Shown: piece after piece, positions 8,781 to 18,237 of the stretch
Numbering within the stretch: the first letter of the stretch is position 1
Layout of the letters: the number at the start of each line of letters is the position of its first letter
Origin: Pseudomonas sp. IAC-BECa141
GTDB lineage: Bacteria > Pseudomonadota > Gammaproteobacteria > Pseudomonadales > Pseudomonadaceae
Reading direction: 5' to 3'
DNA: 64,000 nucleotides
Assembly: GCF_020544405.1 (NCBI RefSeq)
Contig: NZ_CP065410.1
Coordinates: 2,976,001 to 3,040,000, forward strand
Program-made: the position numbers and the translations under genes
Notes under the pieces: model-generated
Database searches by the model: none
Seen by the model: only the letters and a program-made list of their open reading frames with translations
What the model was told of the DNA's origin: nothing

Positions 8781-9761
8781 TTGAAGACCTTGCTCACTCG
8801 ATTGACGACATTGGCGGTGGTACTGCTGGCGATCGTGCTCGGCTGGTTTGCCTGGGAGCATTACACCCGGGCCCCGTGGACGCGGGATGCGCGGGTGAGG
8901 GCGGATGTGGTGACGCTATCGGCCGATGTTTCGGGCCGCATCGTCACGCTGGCGGTGCAGGACAACCAGCATGTCGACAAGGGGCAGTTGTTGCTGGAGA
9001 TCGACCCGGCTCGCTACAGCCTCGCCGTCGAGCATGCGAAGCGCTCGGTGGAGGTTGCCAGGGCCACGCTCGGGCAGTCGCAAGCGGCCATTGTTGCCAG
9101 CGAAGCGTTGCTCAAACAGCGCCAGAGCGAAGAGCGCCGGCGACGTACGCTCAAGCAAGGGTTTGCGATTTCAGGGGAGGAGTGGGAGAAGTCGAGCACT
9201 GACGTAGCGGTGGCCCAAGCGGATCTGTTACGCAATCAGGCGAATCTCGGTCTGGCCGAAGCCAACGTGCAACTGGCGATTGCGGCATTGACCCAGGCTG
9301 AACTGGATTTGCAACGCACCCGTGTCGAAGCGCCGGTCAGCGGTTATGTCACCAACCTGCTGACCCGTCAGGGGGATTACGCGGTGGCCGGCGGCGCCTT
9401 GCTGGCGCTGGTGGACAGCGGCTCGTTTTATGTCAGCGGCTATTTCGAGGAAACCAAGCTGCCACGCATCGAGGAGGGCGACCGGGTGCGGATCGAATTG
9501 ATGAGCGGGGAAAAATTCGGCGGCACCGTGCAAAGCATTGCCTTCGCCATTGCTGACCGGGAAAACGCGCCGGGCAGTCGATTGCTGGCCAACATCAACC
9601 CCAGCTACACCTGGGTGAAACTGGCGCAACGGGTGCCGGTGCGGATCGGCATCGATCCAGATTACGCAGGCAAGAACCGACTGAGAGCCGGCACCACCGC
9701 GACGGTCACCGTTCTGGAGAACACTGAAGGACAGGCGCAAAAAAGCCCCGCGACCGAATGA
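8781..9761 (+). CDS. HlyD/EmrA-type membrane fusion protein (AaeA-like)
   Basis: A 326-residue periplasmic adaptor: one N-terminal membrane helix (about residues 7-24), a split lipoyl/barrel-sandwich domain (VSGRIVTLAVQDNQHVDKGQ and the later VEAPVSGYVTNLLTRQGDYV-like half), a coiled-coil hairpin (about 80-180), and a beta-barrel domain (SGYFEETKLPRIEEGD). The start is TTG at 8781, four bases after the DUF1656 stop with GGGAG upstream. It should bridge the FUSC transporter to an outer-membrane channel. No channel is in this operon; oprN is the nearest, but it belongs to the converging mex operon. The stop codon lies in the loop of the terminator that follows. Confidence 0.9.
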   Translation: MKTLLTRLTTLAVVLLAIVLGWFAWEHYTRAPWTRDARVRADVVTLSADVSGRIVTLAVQDNQHVDKGQLLLEIDPARYSLAVEHAKRSVEVARATLGQSQAAIVASEALLKQRQSEERRRRTLKQGFAISGEEWEKSSTDVAVAQADLLRNQANLGLAEANVQLAIAALTQAELDLQRTRVEAPVSGYVTNLLTRQGDYAVAGGALLALVDSGSFYVSGYFEETKLPRIEEGDRVRIELMSGEKFGGTVQSIAFAIADRENAPGSRLLANINPSYTWVKLAQRVPVRIGIDPDYAGKNRLRAGTTATVTVLENTEGQAQKSPATE

Positions 9762-9777
9762 TACGCGGGGCAAAAAA
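9742..9777. terminator. Bidirectional rho-independent terminator
   Basis: GCCCCGCG (9745-9752) pairs with CGCGGGGC (9764-9771), flanked by an A-run before and an A-run after, so both strands end with a U-tract-like stretch. It separates the converging efflux adaptor and oprN genes. The adaptor's TGA (9759-9761) is in the loop. A second small hairpin (TTGGTT with AACCAA, about 9779-9796) lies just downstream. Confidence 0.8.
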
Positions 9778-9819
9778 TTGGTTGGTTGCGGCCAACCAAA
9801 GGAGCTCTTTAAAAAACGA

Positions 9820-11241
9820 TTACTTGCTCGCGACCGTCTCTGGCTGCCAGCCGCCACCGAGGGCCTTGTAGATCGCAACGATGCCGCGATACAGGTCCAC
9901 TTCGGCCTGGGCCTGGCTGTCTTCGGCATTCAGACGTTCACGCTGGGCGTCGAGCAATACCAGGAAATCGGTGGTGCCTTCGCGGTAGCGAATCTCGGCG
10001 AGGTCGGCAGCCTTGCGGCTCGATTCGCTCTGACGGATCAGCGAAATAAGACGTTGCTGACGTTTGCCGTAATCGCTGAAGGCGTTTTCCGACTCTTCCA
10101 GGGCCAGCAGCACTTGCTGCTCGTAGGTGGCCAGCGCGCCTTCGGCATCGGCATCGGCGCCACGCAGGCGGGCCCGCACGCTGCCAAGATCAAACGCCGC
10201 CCAGGTGATGCTCGGACCCAGTGCCCAGGCATTGGCCGCCGAGGAACCGATCTGCGAACCACGCCCGGCCGTCCAGCCGAGGAAACCGCTGAGGCTGACC
10301 CGAGGGAACAGGTCGGCCTTGGCCACACCGATACGCGCAGTGGCCGAAGCCAGTTTGCGTTCGGCGCTGAGGATGTCCGGGCGACGTTGCAGCAGTTCGC
10401 CCGGATCACCGATCGGCAAGGCCTTGGCAATCGCCGGCAGGTCTTTCGGACTCAGGTCGACGGTCAGTTTGTCCGGACGCTCACCCAACAGGGTGGCGAT
10501 GCGGTTTTTCTGCCGTACCTGTTCTGCCTGCAGTTGCGGCACGCTGGCCTCGACTGACGCCAGCCGTGCATCGGCCCGTTCCACATCGAGCTGATCGCCA
10601 ACGCCGGCGTCACGCAGGCTGATGGTGATCTTGCGCGACTCCTGCTGGTTGTTCAGGTTGGCCAGGGCGATCTTTTCCCGCAGCTGGGCACCGCGCAGTT
10701 GACCATAAGCATCCACCAGTTCGGCAATCATGGTGACTTGCAGTTGGTACAGATCGGCTTCGGCCGCCTGCTGGTCGGCGTCGCTGGCCTCCAGATTGCG
10801 CTGGATGCGTCCGAACAGGTCCAGCTCCCAAGCCATGTCCAGCCCCAGATCATAGCGTTCGCTGTTGACCCGTTTGGTGGTCTGGCCCGGGATCTGACCT
10901 TTGGCCAGATCGCTGCTGGCGCGGCTGGTGATGGTCGGCATCGCATCGTTGCTGACGTCGTCGCGGATCGCCCGGGCAGCTTTCCAGCGGGCGAACGCCA
11001 CGCGCAGTTCACGGTTGCCTTGCAGCGATTGGGTCACCAACTGGTTGAGGGTCGGATCGTCGAACTGCTGCCACCAGATGCCTTCGAATTTCGAACGGTC
11101 GAAGTTCTTCTGGCCGGCAGCGCCGTCGGTGGCGGACGTGATGTTCGGCGCCTCCGTCGTCGGGGTCTTGTAGTCAGGGCCGACGGCGCAGGCACTCAGG
11201 GCCAGCACCAGCAGGCTCGGCAGGAAGACTTTCAGACTCAT
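9820..11241 (-). CDS. oprN: Outer-membrane efflux lipoprotein OprN (NodT/TolC family)
   Basis: A 473-residue outer-membrane channel of a tripartite pump. The N-terminus has a lipobox LALSAC with the acylated Cys followed by the family start AVGPDYKTP. Two outer-membrane-efflux repeats follow: long helical hairpins with short beta segments (for example NQLVTQSLQGN...RVAFARWKAA in the first, and RPDILSAERKL...ARIGVAKADLFPRVSLSG in the second). Length fits OprN/OprM relatives. The ATG overlaps the mexF stop by four bases, the arrangement known for mexEF-oprN of P. aeruginosa. It ends at the shared terminator near 9742-9777. Confidence 0.93.
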   Translation of the reverse strand: MSLKVFLPSLLVLALSACAVGPDYKTPTTEAPNITSATDGAAGQKNFDRSKFEGIWWQQFDDPTLNQLVTQSLQGNRELRVAFARWKAARAIRDDVSNDAMPTITSRASSDLAKGQIPGQTTKRVNSERYDLGLDMAWELDLFGRIQRNLEASDADQQAAEADLYQLQVTMIAELVDAYGQLRGAQLREKIALANLNNQQESRKITISLRDAGVGDQLDVERADARLASVEASVPQLQAEQVRQKNRIATLLGERPDKLTVDLSPKDLPAIAKALPIGDPGELLQRRPDILSAERKLASATARIGVAKADLFPRVSLSGFLGWTAGRGSQIGSSAANAWALGPSITWAAFDLGSVRARLRGADADAEGALATYEQQVLLALEESENAFSDYGKRQQRLISLIRQSESSRKAADLAEIRYREGTTDFLVLLDAQRERLNAEDSQAQAEVDLYRGIVAIYKALGGGWQPETVASK

Positions 11242-14200
11242 TGGTGCGCCTCCAGTGGCTTTTGAAGATTTTGCGCCTTGGCCGCTTTGCGAGCTTCACT
11301 GCGCTCCACGAAGTTACGGATCAGCACATAGAACACAGGGGTCAGCAGCAGACCGAAGAAGGTCACACCCAGCATCCCGGAGAACACCGCCACACCCATG
11401 GCATGACGCATCTCGGCACCGGCACCGCTGGAGAACACCAGTGGCACCACACCCATGATGAACGCGAACGAGGTCATCAGGATTGGCCGCAGACGCAGAC
11501 GGCAGGCTTCCAGTACAGCGGCCAGCGGATCAAGACCTTCCTGCTGTTTGTCCTTGGCGAACTCGACGATCAGAATCGCGTTCTTACAGGCCAGACCCAC
11601 CAGTACGATCAAACCGATCTGGGTGAAGATGTTGTTGTCGCCGCCAGAGATGATCACACCGGTGATGGCCGACAGCAGGGTCATCGGTACGATCAGGATC
11701 ACCGCCAGTGGCAGGCTCCAGCTTTCGTATTGAGCCGCGAGCACCAGGAACGCCAGCAATACGCAGAGCGGGAACACGAACAGCGCGGTGTTGCCGGACA
11801 GAATCTGCTGGTAGGTCAGGTCGGTCCACTCGTAGGTCATGCCGTTCGGAAGTTCATCCTTGAGCAGTTTCTCGATGGCTTTTTCGGCCTGTCCGGAGCT
11901 GTAGCCCGGGGCTGCCGCACCGTTGATTTCAGCGGTGATGAAGCCGTTGTAGTGCATCACGCGATCCGGCCCCGAGGTGTCGCTGACCTTGATGAAGGTC
12001 GCCAGCGGGATCATTTCGCCTTTGTTGTTGCGTACTTTCAGCTGGCCGATCTGGTCGGACTCGAGGCGGAACTGCTGTTCAGCCTGAACGTTGACCTGAT
12101 AGGTGCGACCGAAGCGGTTGAAGTCGTTGGCATACAGCGAGCCCAGGTAGATCTGCAGGGTGTCGAAGATGTCGCTGACGGCCACGCCATGGGTCTTGGC
12201 TTTTTCCCGGTCGATGGCGGCATCGACTTGCGGCACGTTCACGGTGTAGCTGGTGAACAGGTTGGCCAGTTCCGGAACGTTATGGCTCTTGGCAATAATG
12301 TTCATGGTCTCTTTGTACAGCTCTTCGTAGCCCAGGTTGCCCCGGTCTTCGATTTGCAGGCGGAAACCACCAATGGTGCCCAGACCTTGTACCGGCGGCG
12401 GTGGGAAAATCGCCATGTAGGCTTCCTGGATCCCGGCATACTGGCCGTTCAAGGCACCAGCAATCGCACCGGCGGACATGCTCGGGTCTTTCCGCTCTTC
12501 GAACGGTTTCAGGGTCACGAACACGATGCCGGCGTTCGGGCTGTTGGTGAAGCCGTTGATCGACAGGCCCGGGAACGCTACGGCGCTTTCCACGCCCGGC
12601 TGTTTCAATGCCAGGTCGGACATGCGCTTGATCACGTCTTCGGTACGATCCAGGCTTGCGGCGTCCGGCAGTTGCGCGAAGGCCACCAGATATTGCTTGT
12701 CCTGGCCAGGTACGAAACCGGTCGGTGTGCTGGAGAAACCGAAGAAGGTCAGCACCATCAGGCCTGCGTACAGGAAGAGGGCGATGCCGCTGCCGCGGAT
12801 GACCCGGCGCACGGTGCCGACGTAGCCATGACTGGCACGGTCGAAGAACCGGTTGAACGGACGGAACAGCCAGCCACCGAAGATCTTGTCCAGCACTCGC
12901 GAGAAACGGTCTTTCGGTGCGTCATGACTTTTCAGCAACACAGCGGCCAGCGCTGGCGACAGGGTCAGCGAGTTGAAAGCCGAGATCACGGTCGAGATCG
13001 CAATGGTCAGTGCGAACTGCTTGTAGAACTGACCGGTGAGACCCGAGATGAATGCCGCCGGTACGAACACCGCACACAGCACCAGCGCCGTGGCAATGAT
13101 CGGGCCCGTAACTTCACCCATGGCCTTTTTGGTCGCATCGAAGGGGTTGAGCCCCAGTTCAATGTTCCGCTCGACGTTCTCCACCACCACGATGGCGTCG
13201 TCCACCACAATACCGATCGCCAGTACCAGGCCGAACAGCGACAGGGCGTTGAGCGAGAAGCCGAACAGGTGCATCACCGCAAACGTACCGATCAACGATA
13301 CCGGCACCGCCACCAACGGAATGATCGACGCGCGCCAGGTCTGCAGGAACAGGATCACCACCAGAACCACGAGAATCAGTGCTTCGAAGAGGGTGTGAAC
13401 CACCGCCTCGATGGAGCCGCGCACGAAGATCGTCGGGTCATAGACGATGCTGTAGTCCATGCCTTGCGGGAAGCTTTTCTTCAGTTCTTCCATCTTGCCG
13501 CGAACTTCATTCGAGATTTCGATGGCGTTGGAACCAGGACGCTGGAAGATCGGGATTGCCACGGCCGGCTGGTTGTTCAGCAACGAACGCAGGGCGTATT
13601 GGCTGGAACCCAGTTCAACGCGGGCAATGTCCTTCAGACGAGTGATTTCACCGTTGTCGCCTGCGCGAATGATGATGTTCTCGAATTCTTCCTCGGAGAC
13701 CAGACGGCCCTGAGTGTTGACCGACAGCTGGAAGCTCTGGGCATTCGGAGCAGGGGGCGCGCCCAGTTGACCAGCGGCCACCTGACGGTTCTGCTCACGA
13801 ATTGCGGTCACCACATCAGTGGCGGTCAGATTGCGCGAAGCGGTCTTGTTCGGGTCCAGCCATACACGCAGCGAGTAGTCGCCCATACCGAACAGCTGCA
13901 CGTCACCCACGCCACCGAGGCGAGCGAGCTCGTCCTTGATGTTGAGGATTGCGTAGTTGGACAGGTACAGCATGTCGTAGCGTTTGTCTGGCGAGGTCAA
14001 GTGCACAACCATGGTCAGGTCGGGCGAAGCCTTGTCGACGGTGATACCGATGCGCGTCACTTCTTCTGGAAGCTTCGGCTCGGTCCGGGTCACGCGGTTC
14101 TGAACTTGCACCTGTGCGTTGTCCAGGTCGGTGCCCAGAGCGAAGGTGATGGTCAGGGTGATCTTGCCGTCAGCGGTGGATTGCGAGGACATGTACAGCA

Positions 14201-14429
14201 TGTTCTCGACGCCGGTGATGGCCTGCTCCAGCGGAGCCGCCACGGTTTCACCGATGACTTTCGGGTTGGCGCCCGGGAAGTTTGCACGCACGACCACGGT
14301 CGGTGGCACGACTTCCGGGTATTCACTGATCGGCAACTGGAACAGCGAAATCGCACCGGCGATCAGAATCAACAGCGACAGTACCGCTGCGAAGATCGGC
14401 CGTGAAATGAAGAATTGGGAAAAATTCAT
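11238..14429 (-). CDS. mexF: RND multidrug transporter MexF
   Basis: A 1063-residue inner-membrane RND pump, close to the about 1062 residues of P. aeruginosa MexF, and recognisable from its N-terminus MNFSQFFISRPIFAAVL. It carries the proton-relay Asp pair in AIGIVVDDAIVVVENVERN (TM4), two large periplasmic loops and twelve predicted helices. MexEF-OprN exports chloramphenicol, fluoroquinolones, trimethoprim and quorum-sensing precursors in P. aeruginosa. AGGGA lies before the ATG. It follows mexE by 15 bases. An unbroken reading frame runs antisense along the whole gene but is a high-GC shadow. Confidence 0.96.
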   Translation of the reverse strand: MNFSQFFISRPIFAAVLSLLILIAGAISLFQLPISEYPEVVPPTVVVRANFPGANPKVIGETVAAPLEQAITGVENMLYMSSQSTADGKITLTITFALGTDLDNAQVQVQNRVTRTEPKLPEEVTRIGITVDKASPDLTMVVHLTSPDKRYDMLYLSNYAILNIKDELARLGGVGDVQLFGMGDYSLRVWLDPNKTASRNLTATDVVTAIREQNRQVAAGQLGAPPAPNAQSFQLSVNTQGRLVSEEEFENIIIRAGDNGEITRLKDIARVELGSSQYALRSLLNNQPAVAIPIFQRPGSNAIEISNEVRGKMEELKKSFPQGMDYSIVYDPTIFVRGSIEAVVHTLFEALILVVLVVILFLQTWRASIIPLVAVPVSLIGTFAVMHLFGFSLNALSLFGLVLAIGIVVDDAIVVVENVERNIELGLNPFDATKKAMGEVTGPIIATALVLCAVFVPAAFISGLTGQFYKQFALTIAISTVISAFNSLTLSPALAAVLLKSHDAPKDRFSRVLDKIFGGWLFRPFNRFFDRASHGYVGTVRRVIRGSGIALFLYAGLMVLTFFGFSSTPTGFVPGQDKQYLVAFAQLPDAASLDRTEDVIKRMSDLALKQPGVESAVAFPGLSINGFTNSPNAGIVFVTLKPFEERKDPSMSAGAIAGALNGQYAGIQEAYMAIFPPPPVQGLGTIGGFRLQIEDRGNLGYEELYKETMNIIAKSHNVPELANLFTSYTVNVPQVDAAIDREKAKTHGVAVSDIFDTLQIYLGSLYANDFNRFGRTYQVNVQAEQQFRLESDQIGQLKVRNNKGEMIPLATFIKVSDTSGPDRVMHYNGFITAEINGAAAPGYSSGQAEKAIEKLLKDELPNGMTYEWTDLTYQQILSGNTALFVFPLCVLLAFLVLAAQYESWSLPLAVILIVPMTLLSAITGVIISGGDNNIFTQIGLIVLVGLACKNAILIVEFAKDKQQEGLDPLAAVLEACRLRLRPILMTSFAFIMGVVPLVFSSGAGAEMRHAMGVAVFSGMLGVTFFGLLLTPVFYVLIRNFVERSEARKAAKAQNLQKPLEAHQ

Positions 14430-14444
14430 CGAAGTTGTCGTCCC

Positions 14445-15698
14445 TTAACCGCGTGGGGTCGCAGCAGCCAGTTTCACAACCGAACCCGGCGCGCCTTTGG
14501 CAGGTGCGACTTTAGGCAGGTTGCTGGCTTCCAGCGCTTGTCGTTGTTGAGCGAGAGCGGCAATGGTTTGCTCGCTGGCCATGGGAATCACTTCAGGCGA
14601 AACCGGGGAGCCCGGGCGAACCCGTTGCAGACCCTTGACGACGATCGTGTCGTCCTTGTTCAGGCCGCTGCGCACGATACGCAGGCCTTCGATCTTCGGA
14701 CCGAGTTCGACGGCGCGGTAGGCGGTCTTGTTGTCGCCATCCATCACCAGCACGAACTTCTTGCCGAGGTCGGTACCGACCGCTTCGTCGTTGATCAGCA
14801 TGGCGTTGTAGGTGCCGCTGCCGACCAGTTTCAAGCGTGCATACAGACCCGGGGTGTAGCTGCCGTCGCTGTTGTCGAACACCGCGCGACCACGGATAGT
14901 GCCGGTCTTCGGGTTGACCTGGTTATCGATAAAGTTCATCTGGCCCAGATGCGGGTTGCCGTCTTCATTGGACAGGCCCATGTACACCGGAGTGGTGGCG
15001 CCGCGCTGACCTTGACGGGCGAGTTGGGTGTATTTGAGGAACACACGCTCGTCGGCGTCGAAGTAGGCGTAGACCTTGTCGGTGGACACCACACTGGTCA
15101 GCGGAGTGGTGTCGGCGGTCACCAGGTTGCCGGCAGTGATCTCGGCACGGCTGACGCGACCGCTGATCGGGGCGGTGACGCGGGTGAAACTCAGGTTCAG
15201 TTTGGCCAGATCCAGCTGCGCTTGCAGGGCGCCGACTGCAGCGCGTGCTTCTTGTGCAGCGCTGGTGCGCGAGTCGGCCAGTTCGGCGGAGATCGCGTTG
15301 CTGGCACGCAGGCGTTCGCCACGACCAGCTTCGTTTTCACTACGGGTGGCGTTGGCGCGGGCCTGGGCAACCAGCGCTTCGAGGCGGCGGACCTCGGCCT
15401 GGAACGGACGCGGGTCGATCTGGAACAGCAGGTCGCCTTTCTTGACCAGCGCACCTTCGGTAAAGGCGACTTCGTCGATCTGGCCGGAGACCCGCGGACG
15501 GATTTCAACGGTTTCCGGCGCTTCGAGGCGCCCGGTGAATTCGTCCCACTCGTTGACCGGTTGTTCCAGCACCTTGGCCACGCTGACTTTGGCAGCAGGC
15601 ATGGTGGCGGCGGTTTCCGGTGTCTTGCCGCAGGCGCTCATCACCAGCACGGCCAACATAGCCAACGGAAAGCGCAAATGTTTGAGTGATTGTTCCAT
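14445..15698 (-). CDS. mexE: RND periplasmic adaptor MexE
   Basis: A 417-residue adaptor starting MEQSLKHLRFPLAML, with a lipobox LVMSAC giving a lipidated Cys at about residue 20. Domains: barrel-sandwich halves (ETVEIRPRVSGQIDEV and LSFTRVTAPISGRVSRAEIT), a coiled-coil hairpin between them, a beta-barrel domain and a membrane-proximal domain ending with KVAPAKGAPGS. An ATG further upstream in frame (15824) would add 42 residues before the signal sequence and is rejected. It is the first gene of mexEF-oprN. In P. aeruginosa the LysR activator MexT is encoded upstream; no mexT lies beside this copy. Confidence 0.93.
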   Translation of the reverse strand: MEQSLKHLRFPLAMLAVLVMSACGKTPETAATMPAAKVSVAKVLEQPVNEWDEFTGRLEAPETVEIRPRVSGQIDEVAFTEGALVKKGDLLFQIDPRPFQAEVRRLEALVAQARANATRSENEAGRGERLRASNAISAELADSRTSAAQEARAAVGALQAQLDLAKLNLSFTRVTAPISGRVSRAEITAGNLVTADTTPLTSVVSTDKVYAYFDADERVFLKYTQLARQGQRGATTPVYMGLSNEDGNPHLGQMNFIDNQVNPKTGTIRGRAVFDNSDGSYTPGLYARLKLVGSGTYNAMLINDEAVGTDLGKKFVLVMDGDNKTAYRAVELGPKIEGLRIVRSGLNKDDTIVVKGLQRVRPGSPVSPEVIPMASEQTIAALAQQRQALEASNLPKVAPAKGAPGSVVKLAAATPRG

Positions 15699-15782
15699 GG
15701 ATGCATCCGCCAATGTATTGAAGATGGGCGGATGATGCTCGGCGGGTAGGAAGCAAACGAATCGAATGACACGAAGGTAACT

Positions 15783-15797
15783 ATCATTCGGAATGAT
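15783..15797. promoter_or_regulatory. Perfect palindrome upstream of mexE (candidate operator)
   Basis: ATCATTC-G-GAATGAT is a perfect 7-bp inverted repeat with one central base, 85 bases upstream of the mexE start. Short tight dyads like this often bind TetR- or MarR-type regulators. It does not look like the spaced nod-box bound by MexT. Function is inferred from position only. Confidence 0.4.
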
Positions 15798-15964
15798 ATA
15801 AGCCCGAGCGAAGCCCTCTAGCATGCACCTTTCGTTAGGTGGCTATCAATTTGGCTGATGACAATTCTGTGTTGCGCGCTCTGCAACTGTCGCGATTGAA
15901 CCTGCGCGGTGAGGATTACGCGACGATTAAATGTCCGGCAGAAGTGACCAGGCCCTGGCGCCCC

Positions 15965-16209
15965 TCACGCTGAACGCTCAGCCAGCGCTGATGTATGCGT
16001 ACTGCGCAGATAGCGCGCGGGTGGGCTGCCCAAGGTTTTGCGAAACATGCTGATGAAGGAACTGACGGATTCGTAGCCCAACGCTTCAGCCGTCCTTTGT
16101 ACGGATTTCCCCTCGGCCAGGCTTTGCAGCGCGACACCGCCAGCGTCGAAGTCACGCACCCCGACGCGGTGCCGCGCTGGCGCCTCATCCATTGGTTGCA
16201 GGCATTCAT
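15965..16209 (-). pseudogene. Remnant of an AraC-family regulator (C-terminal HTH only)
   Basis: On the minus strand the frame ending at 15965 reads ALQSLAEGKSVQRTAEALGY then ESVSSFISMFRKTLGSPPARY, a textbook second helix-turn-helix of an AraC-family activator. Immediately upstream the match fails in this frame, while the other frame reads NQWMRRQR (about 16176-16197), like the QWRRQ that normally precedes this motif; this suggests a frameshift. The expected sensor domain (about 180 residues) is missing: beyond 16213 the DNA is the start of the divergent FUSC gene. Family members of this type often regulate an adjacent divergent transporter, so the FUSC gene may have lost its regulator. Confidence 0.7.
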
Positions 16210-16212
16210 GTG

Positions 16213-18195
16213 ATGACCCGTCTGTTAATACGGCTGTTTGCGGCAATCCCTCGGCCCTGGACGCCTGGCACTTTCGCCTACGTATCGCGCAGCGTCCTGG
16301 CGGCAGGATTGGCGCTGTGGCTCGGCTTTCAGCTGCATCTGGACTCGCCGTTCTCGGGCGCCTCCACGGTGTTGTTGCTGGTGCAGCCGGTACAAGGCGC
16401 GGTTCGCGGCAAGGGTTTCTACCGGATGCTGGGGACTTTGGCAGGTTTGTTCGCAGCTTGCGTCCTGACCGGGCTGTTCGCCCAACAGATGTTGCTGTTC
16501 TTGCTCGGCATCGGCCTGTGGCTGGGCTTGTGTGTGGCGGCGATGACCGTGTTGCGTCATTACCAGGCCACCGCTGCCGTCGTGGCCGGATATACCGTTT
16601 GCCTCGCATTGGGTCCCGCCATCGTCGCGCCACAAAAGGCTTTTGAGCACATCGTGACCCGTGGCACAGCGGTGGCAATCGGCGTGCTTTGCCTGAGTCT
16701 GGTGGTCACGCTGTTCAGCTCGAGGACCATGGAGTACAAAATCAGACGCACGCTCGCCGAAGTATCTGCCCGCAGTGCCAGGCTGCTTGCGATGCACCTC
16801 TCGGGCGAACAGCGCGCCGAGCGGTTTACACAGGCTCATCAGCTCGCCATCGATATCGGCAAAGTGGACGATTTGTTGGGGCTGGGACGCGGTGAGTCAG
16901 CGCTGCTTCGCGCGCGGCAATCGGCGATTCAGGCAGGGCTGGCGCATTTACACGCCGTGGTGCTCGATATGCACTACGACCGTTGCGGCATGGAAACCGA
17001 GCCGCCGTTGCTCGCCCAAACAAGTGCGGCGCTGCTCGCGCTGAGTAACCGGATAAGCGACGACTATCACGCCTGTGCCCAGACCGTGAGGCAACTGCGT
17101 GTTCAGGTGGAGGCTTGCGCGGGGGCAACCCCCGGCGTACGACCATTCTGCGAACAATTGACCGACCTGAGCGAAGCCTTGCAACACTTTTCCAGCCTCG
17201 ATCACCCTCGCCGGCAACCGGTAAGGGTCGTGCGTTTCCACCGCAACTACGCCGATGCCGCACGCAACGGCTGCAGGGCACTGCTCGCCTTACTGGCCGC
17301 CGGCGCCATCTGGTATCTCAGCGGTTGGGGTCAGGGCCCCACGCTGCTGGCTGTCGTTGGGCCCTGCTGCACACTGCTGGCGACCGCTCCCGCGCCGGAA
17401 CAAGGCATGGCCGGTTTTATCCGGGGTACATTTTATGCCGTGGTCGCCGCTGCGCTGTGCAAGTTTCTGCTGTTGCCGCAGATCAACGATTTCCCCCTGT
17501 TGCTGCTGATGCTGGCGGCATTCTGGTCGTTCGGGATTCATGCGACGAGTCAGCCTCGCCACGCGCTGCAAAGGGTTGCTTACCTGATCGGCTTCAACAC
17601 CTTGGTGAGTACTGGCGGTACGGCGGTCTATGATTTCGCTGATTTTGCCAATCAGTCGCTCGCCTGGTTCGTGGCCATGGCCGTCTGCCTGTTGGCGTTC
17701 CAGATGATGCCGAGAGACAGAGCACGGGATGTTCAAGCACTGAAGCGCTCTATTCAAAGGGGCATCCGGTCACTGCTGCGTCGTGCAGACACTATCAATC
17801 ACCCGCTATGGCAATCGAAACAGCAGCATCGAATCGTTACATTGAAGAATCTGCTTGGCACCGATATCAAGCTTGATGACCGAGCTGGATGGCTGTCGCT
17901 GCAATTGAGTAAGCAATTGAACCGAATTCAACTGTGCACGGACGAAATTGACCCTGACTCTGCCGTCGCCCAATGTGCGCGAGCCAGCATTCGGCGAATG
18001 GCTCGATGTTCGGATGAGCCGGGGATCACTGCAGTACAGGCACGGCGCACAGCAAAAGCGATGAGCCGGCTCGGTGCGGAACATCTGGCGATTGTTTACA
18101 AAGAGCTCGCCTGGCTGCTGGAGCAATACGCAATCATCGCGAGTCCCGTTACACGCAAGAAGCAACCAGCGAACCTTCGCTCTAACATGACTTGA
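16213..18195 (+). CDS. FUSC-family transporter (second copy, orphan)
   Basis: A 660-residue inner-membrane protein of the FUSC/aromatic acid exporter family. Two helical bundles (about residues 20-160 and 355-490) flank a soluble middle with HLSGEQRAERFTQAHQLAI. It differs in sequence from the FUSC protein at 6451. The ATG at 16213 is preferred over TTG at 16192; the ribosome site is weak (GCAGG). Unlike the first copy it has no DUF1656 or HlyD partner beside it, so it may share an adaptor or work alone. Its upstream region is shared with the AraC remnant. Substrate unknown. Confidence 0.87.
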   Translation: MTRLLIRLFAAIPRPWTPGTFAYVSRSVLAAGLALWLGFQLHLDSPFSGASTVLLLVQPVQGAVRGKGFYRMLGTLAGLFAACVLTGLFAQQMLLFLLGIGLWLGLCVAAMTVLRHYQATAAVVAGYTVCLALGPAIVAPQKAFEHIVTRGTAVAIGVLCLSLVVTLFSSRTMEYKIRRTLAEVSARSARLLAMHLSGEQRAERFTQAHQLAIDIGKVDDLLGLGRGESALLRARQSAIQAGLAHLHAVVLDMHYDRCGMETEPPLLAQTSAALLALSNRISDDYHACAQTVRQLRVQVEACAGATPGVRPFCEQLTDLSEALQHFSSLDHPRRQPVRVVRFHRNYADAARNGCRALLALLAAGAIWYLSGWGQGPTLLAVVGPCCTLLATAPAPEQGMAGFIRGTFYAVVAAALCKFLLLPQINDFPLLLLMLAAFWSFGIHATSQPRHALQRVAYLIGFNTLVSTGGTAVYDFADFANQSLAWFVAMAVCLLAFQMMPRDRARDVQALKRSIQRGIRSLLRRADTINHPLWQSKQQHRIVTLKNLLGTDIKLDDRAGWLSLQLSKQLNRIQLCTDEIDPDSAVAQCARASIRRMARCSDEPGITAVQARRTAKAMSRLGAEHLAIVYKELAWLLEQYAIIASPVTRKKQPANLRSNMT

Positions 18196-18237
18196 TATTC
18201 ATACTTCGATGTTTGGCCAATCCCGGACCCTGTGTTT

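Noticed and set aside
11241..14405. A 1054-codon open frame antisense to mexF
   Set aside because: High-GC coding DNA often leaves long open frames on the opposite strand. The product is Arg/Gln/His-rich, has no family match visible, and mexF is certain.
15699..15964. MexT gene or a MexT nod-box in front of mexE
   Set aside because: No LysR gene is adjacent and no convincing ATC-N9-GAT type box was found; only the compact palindrome at 15783 stands out.
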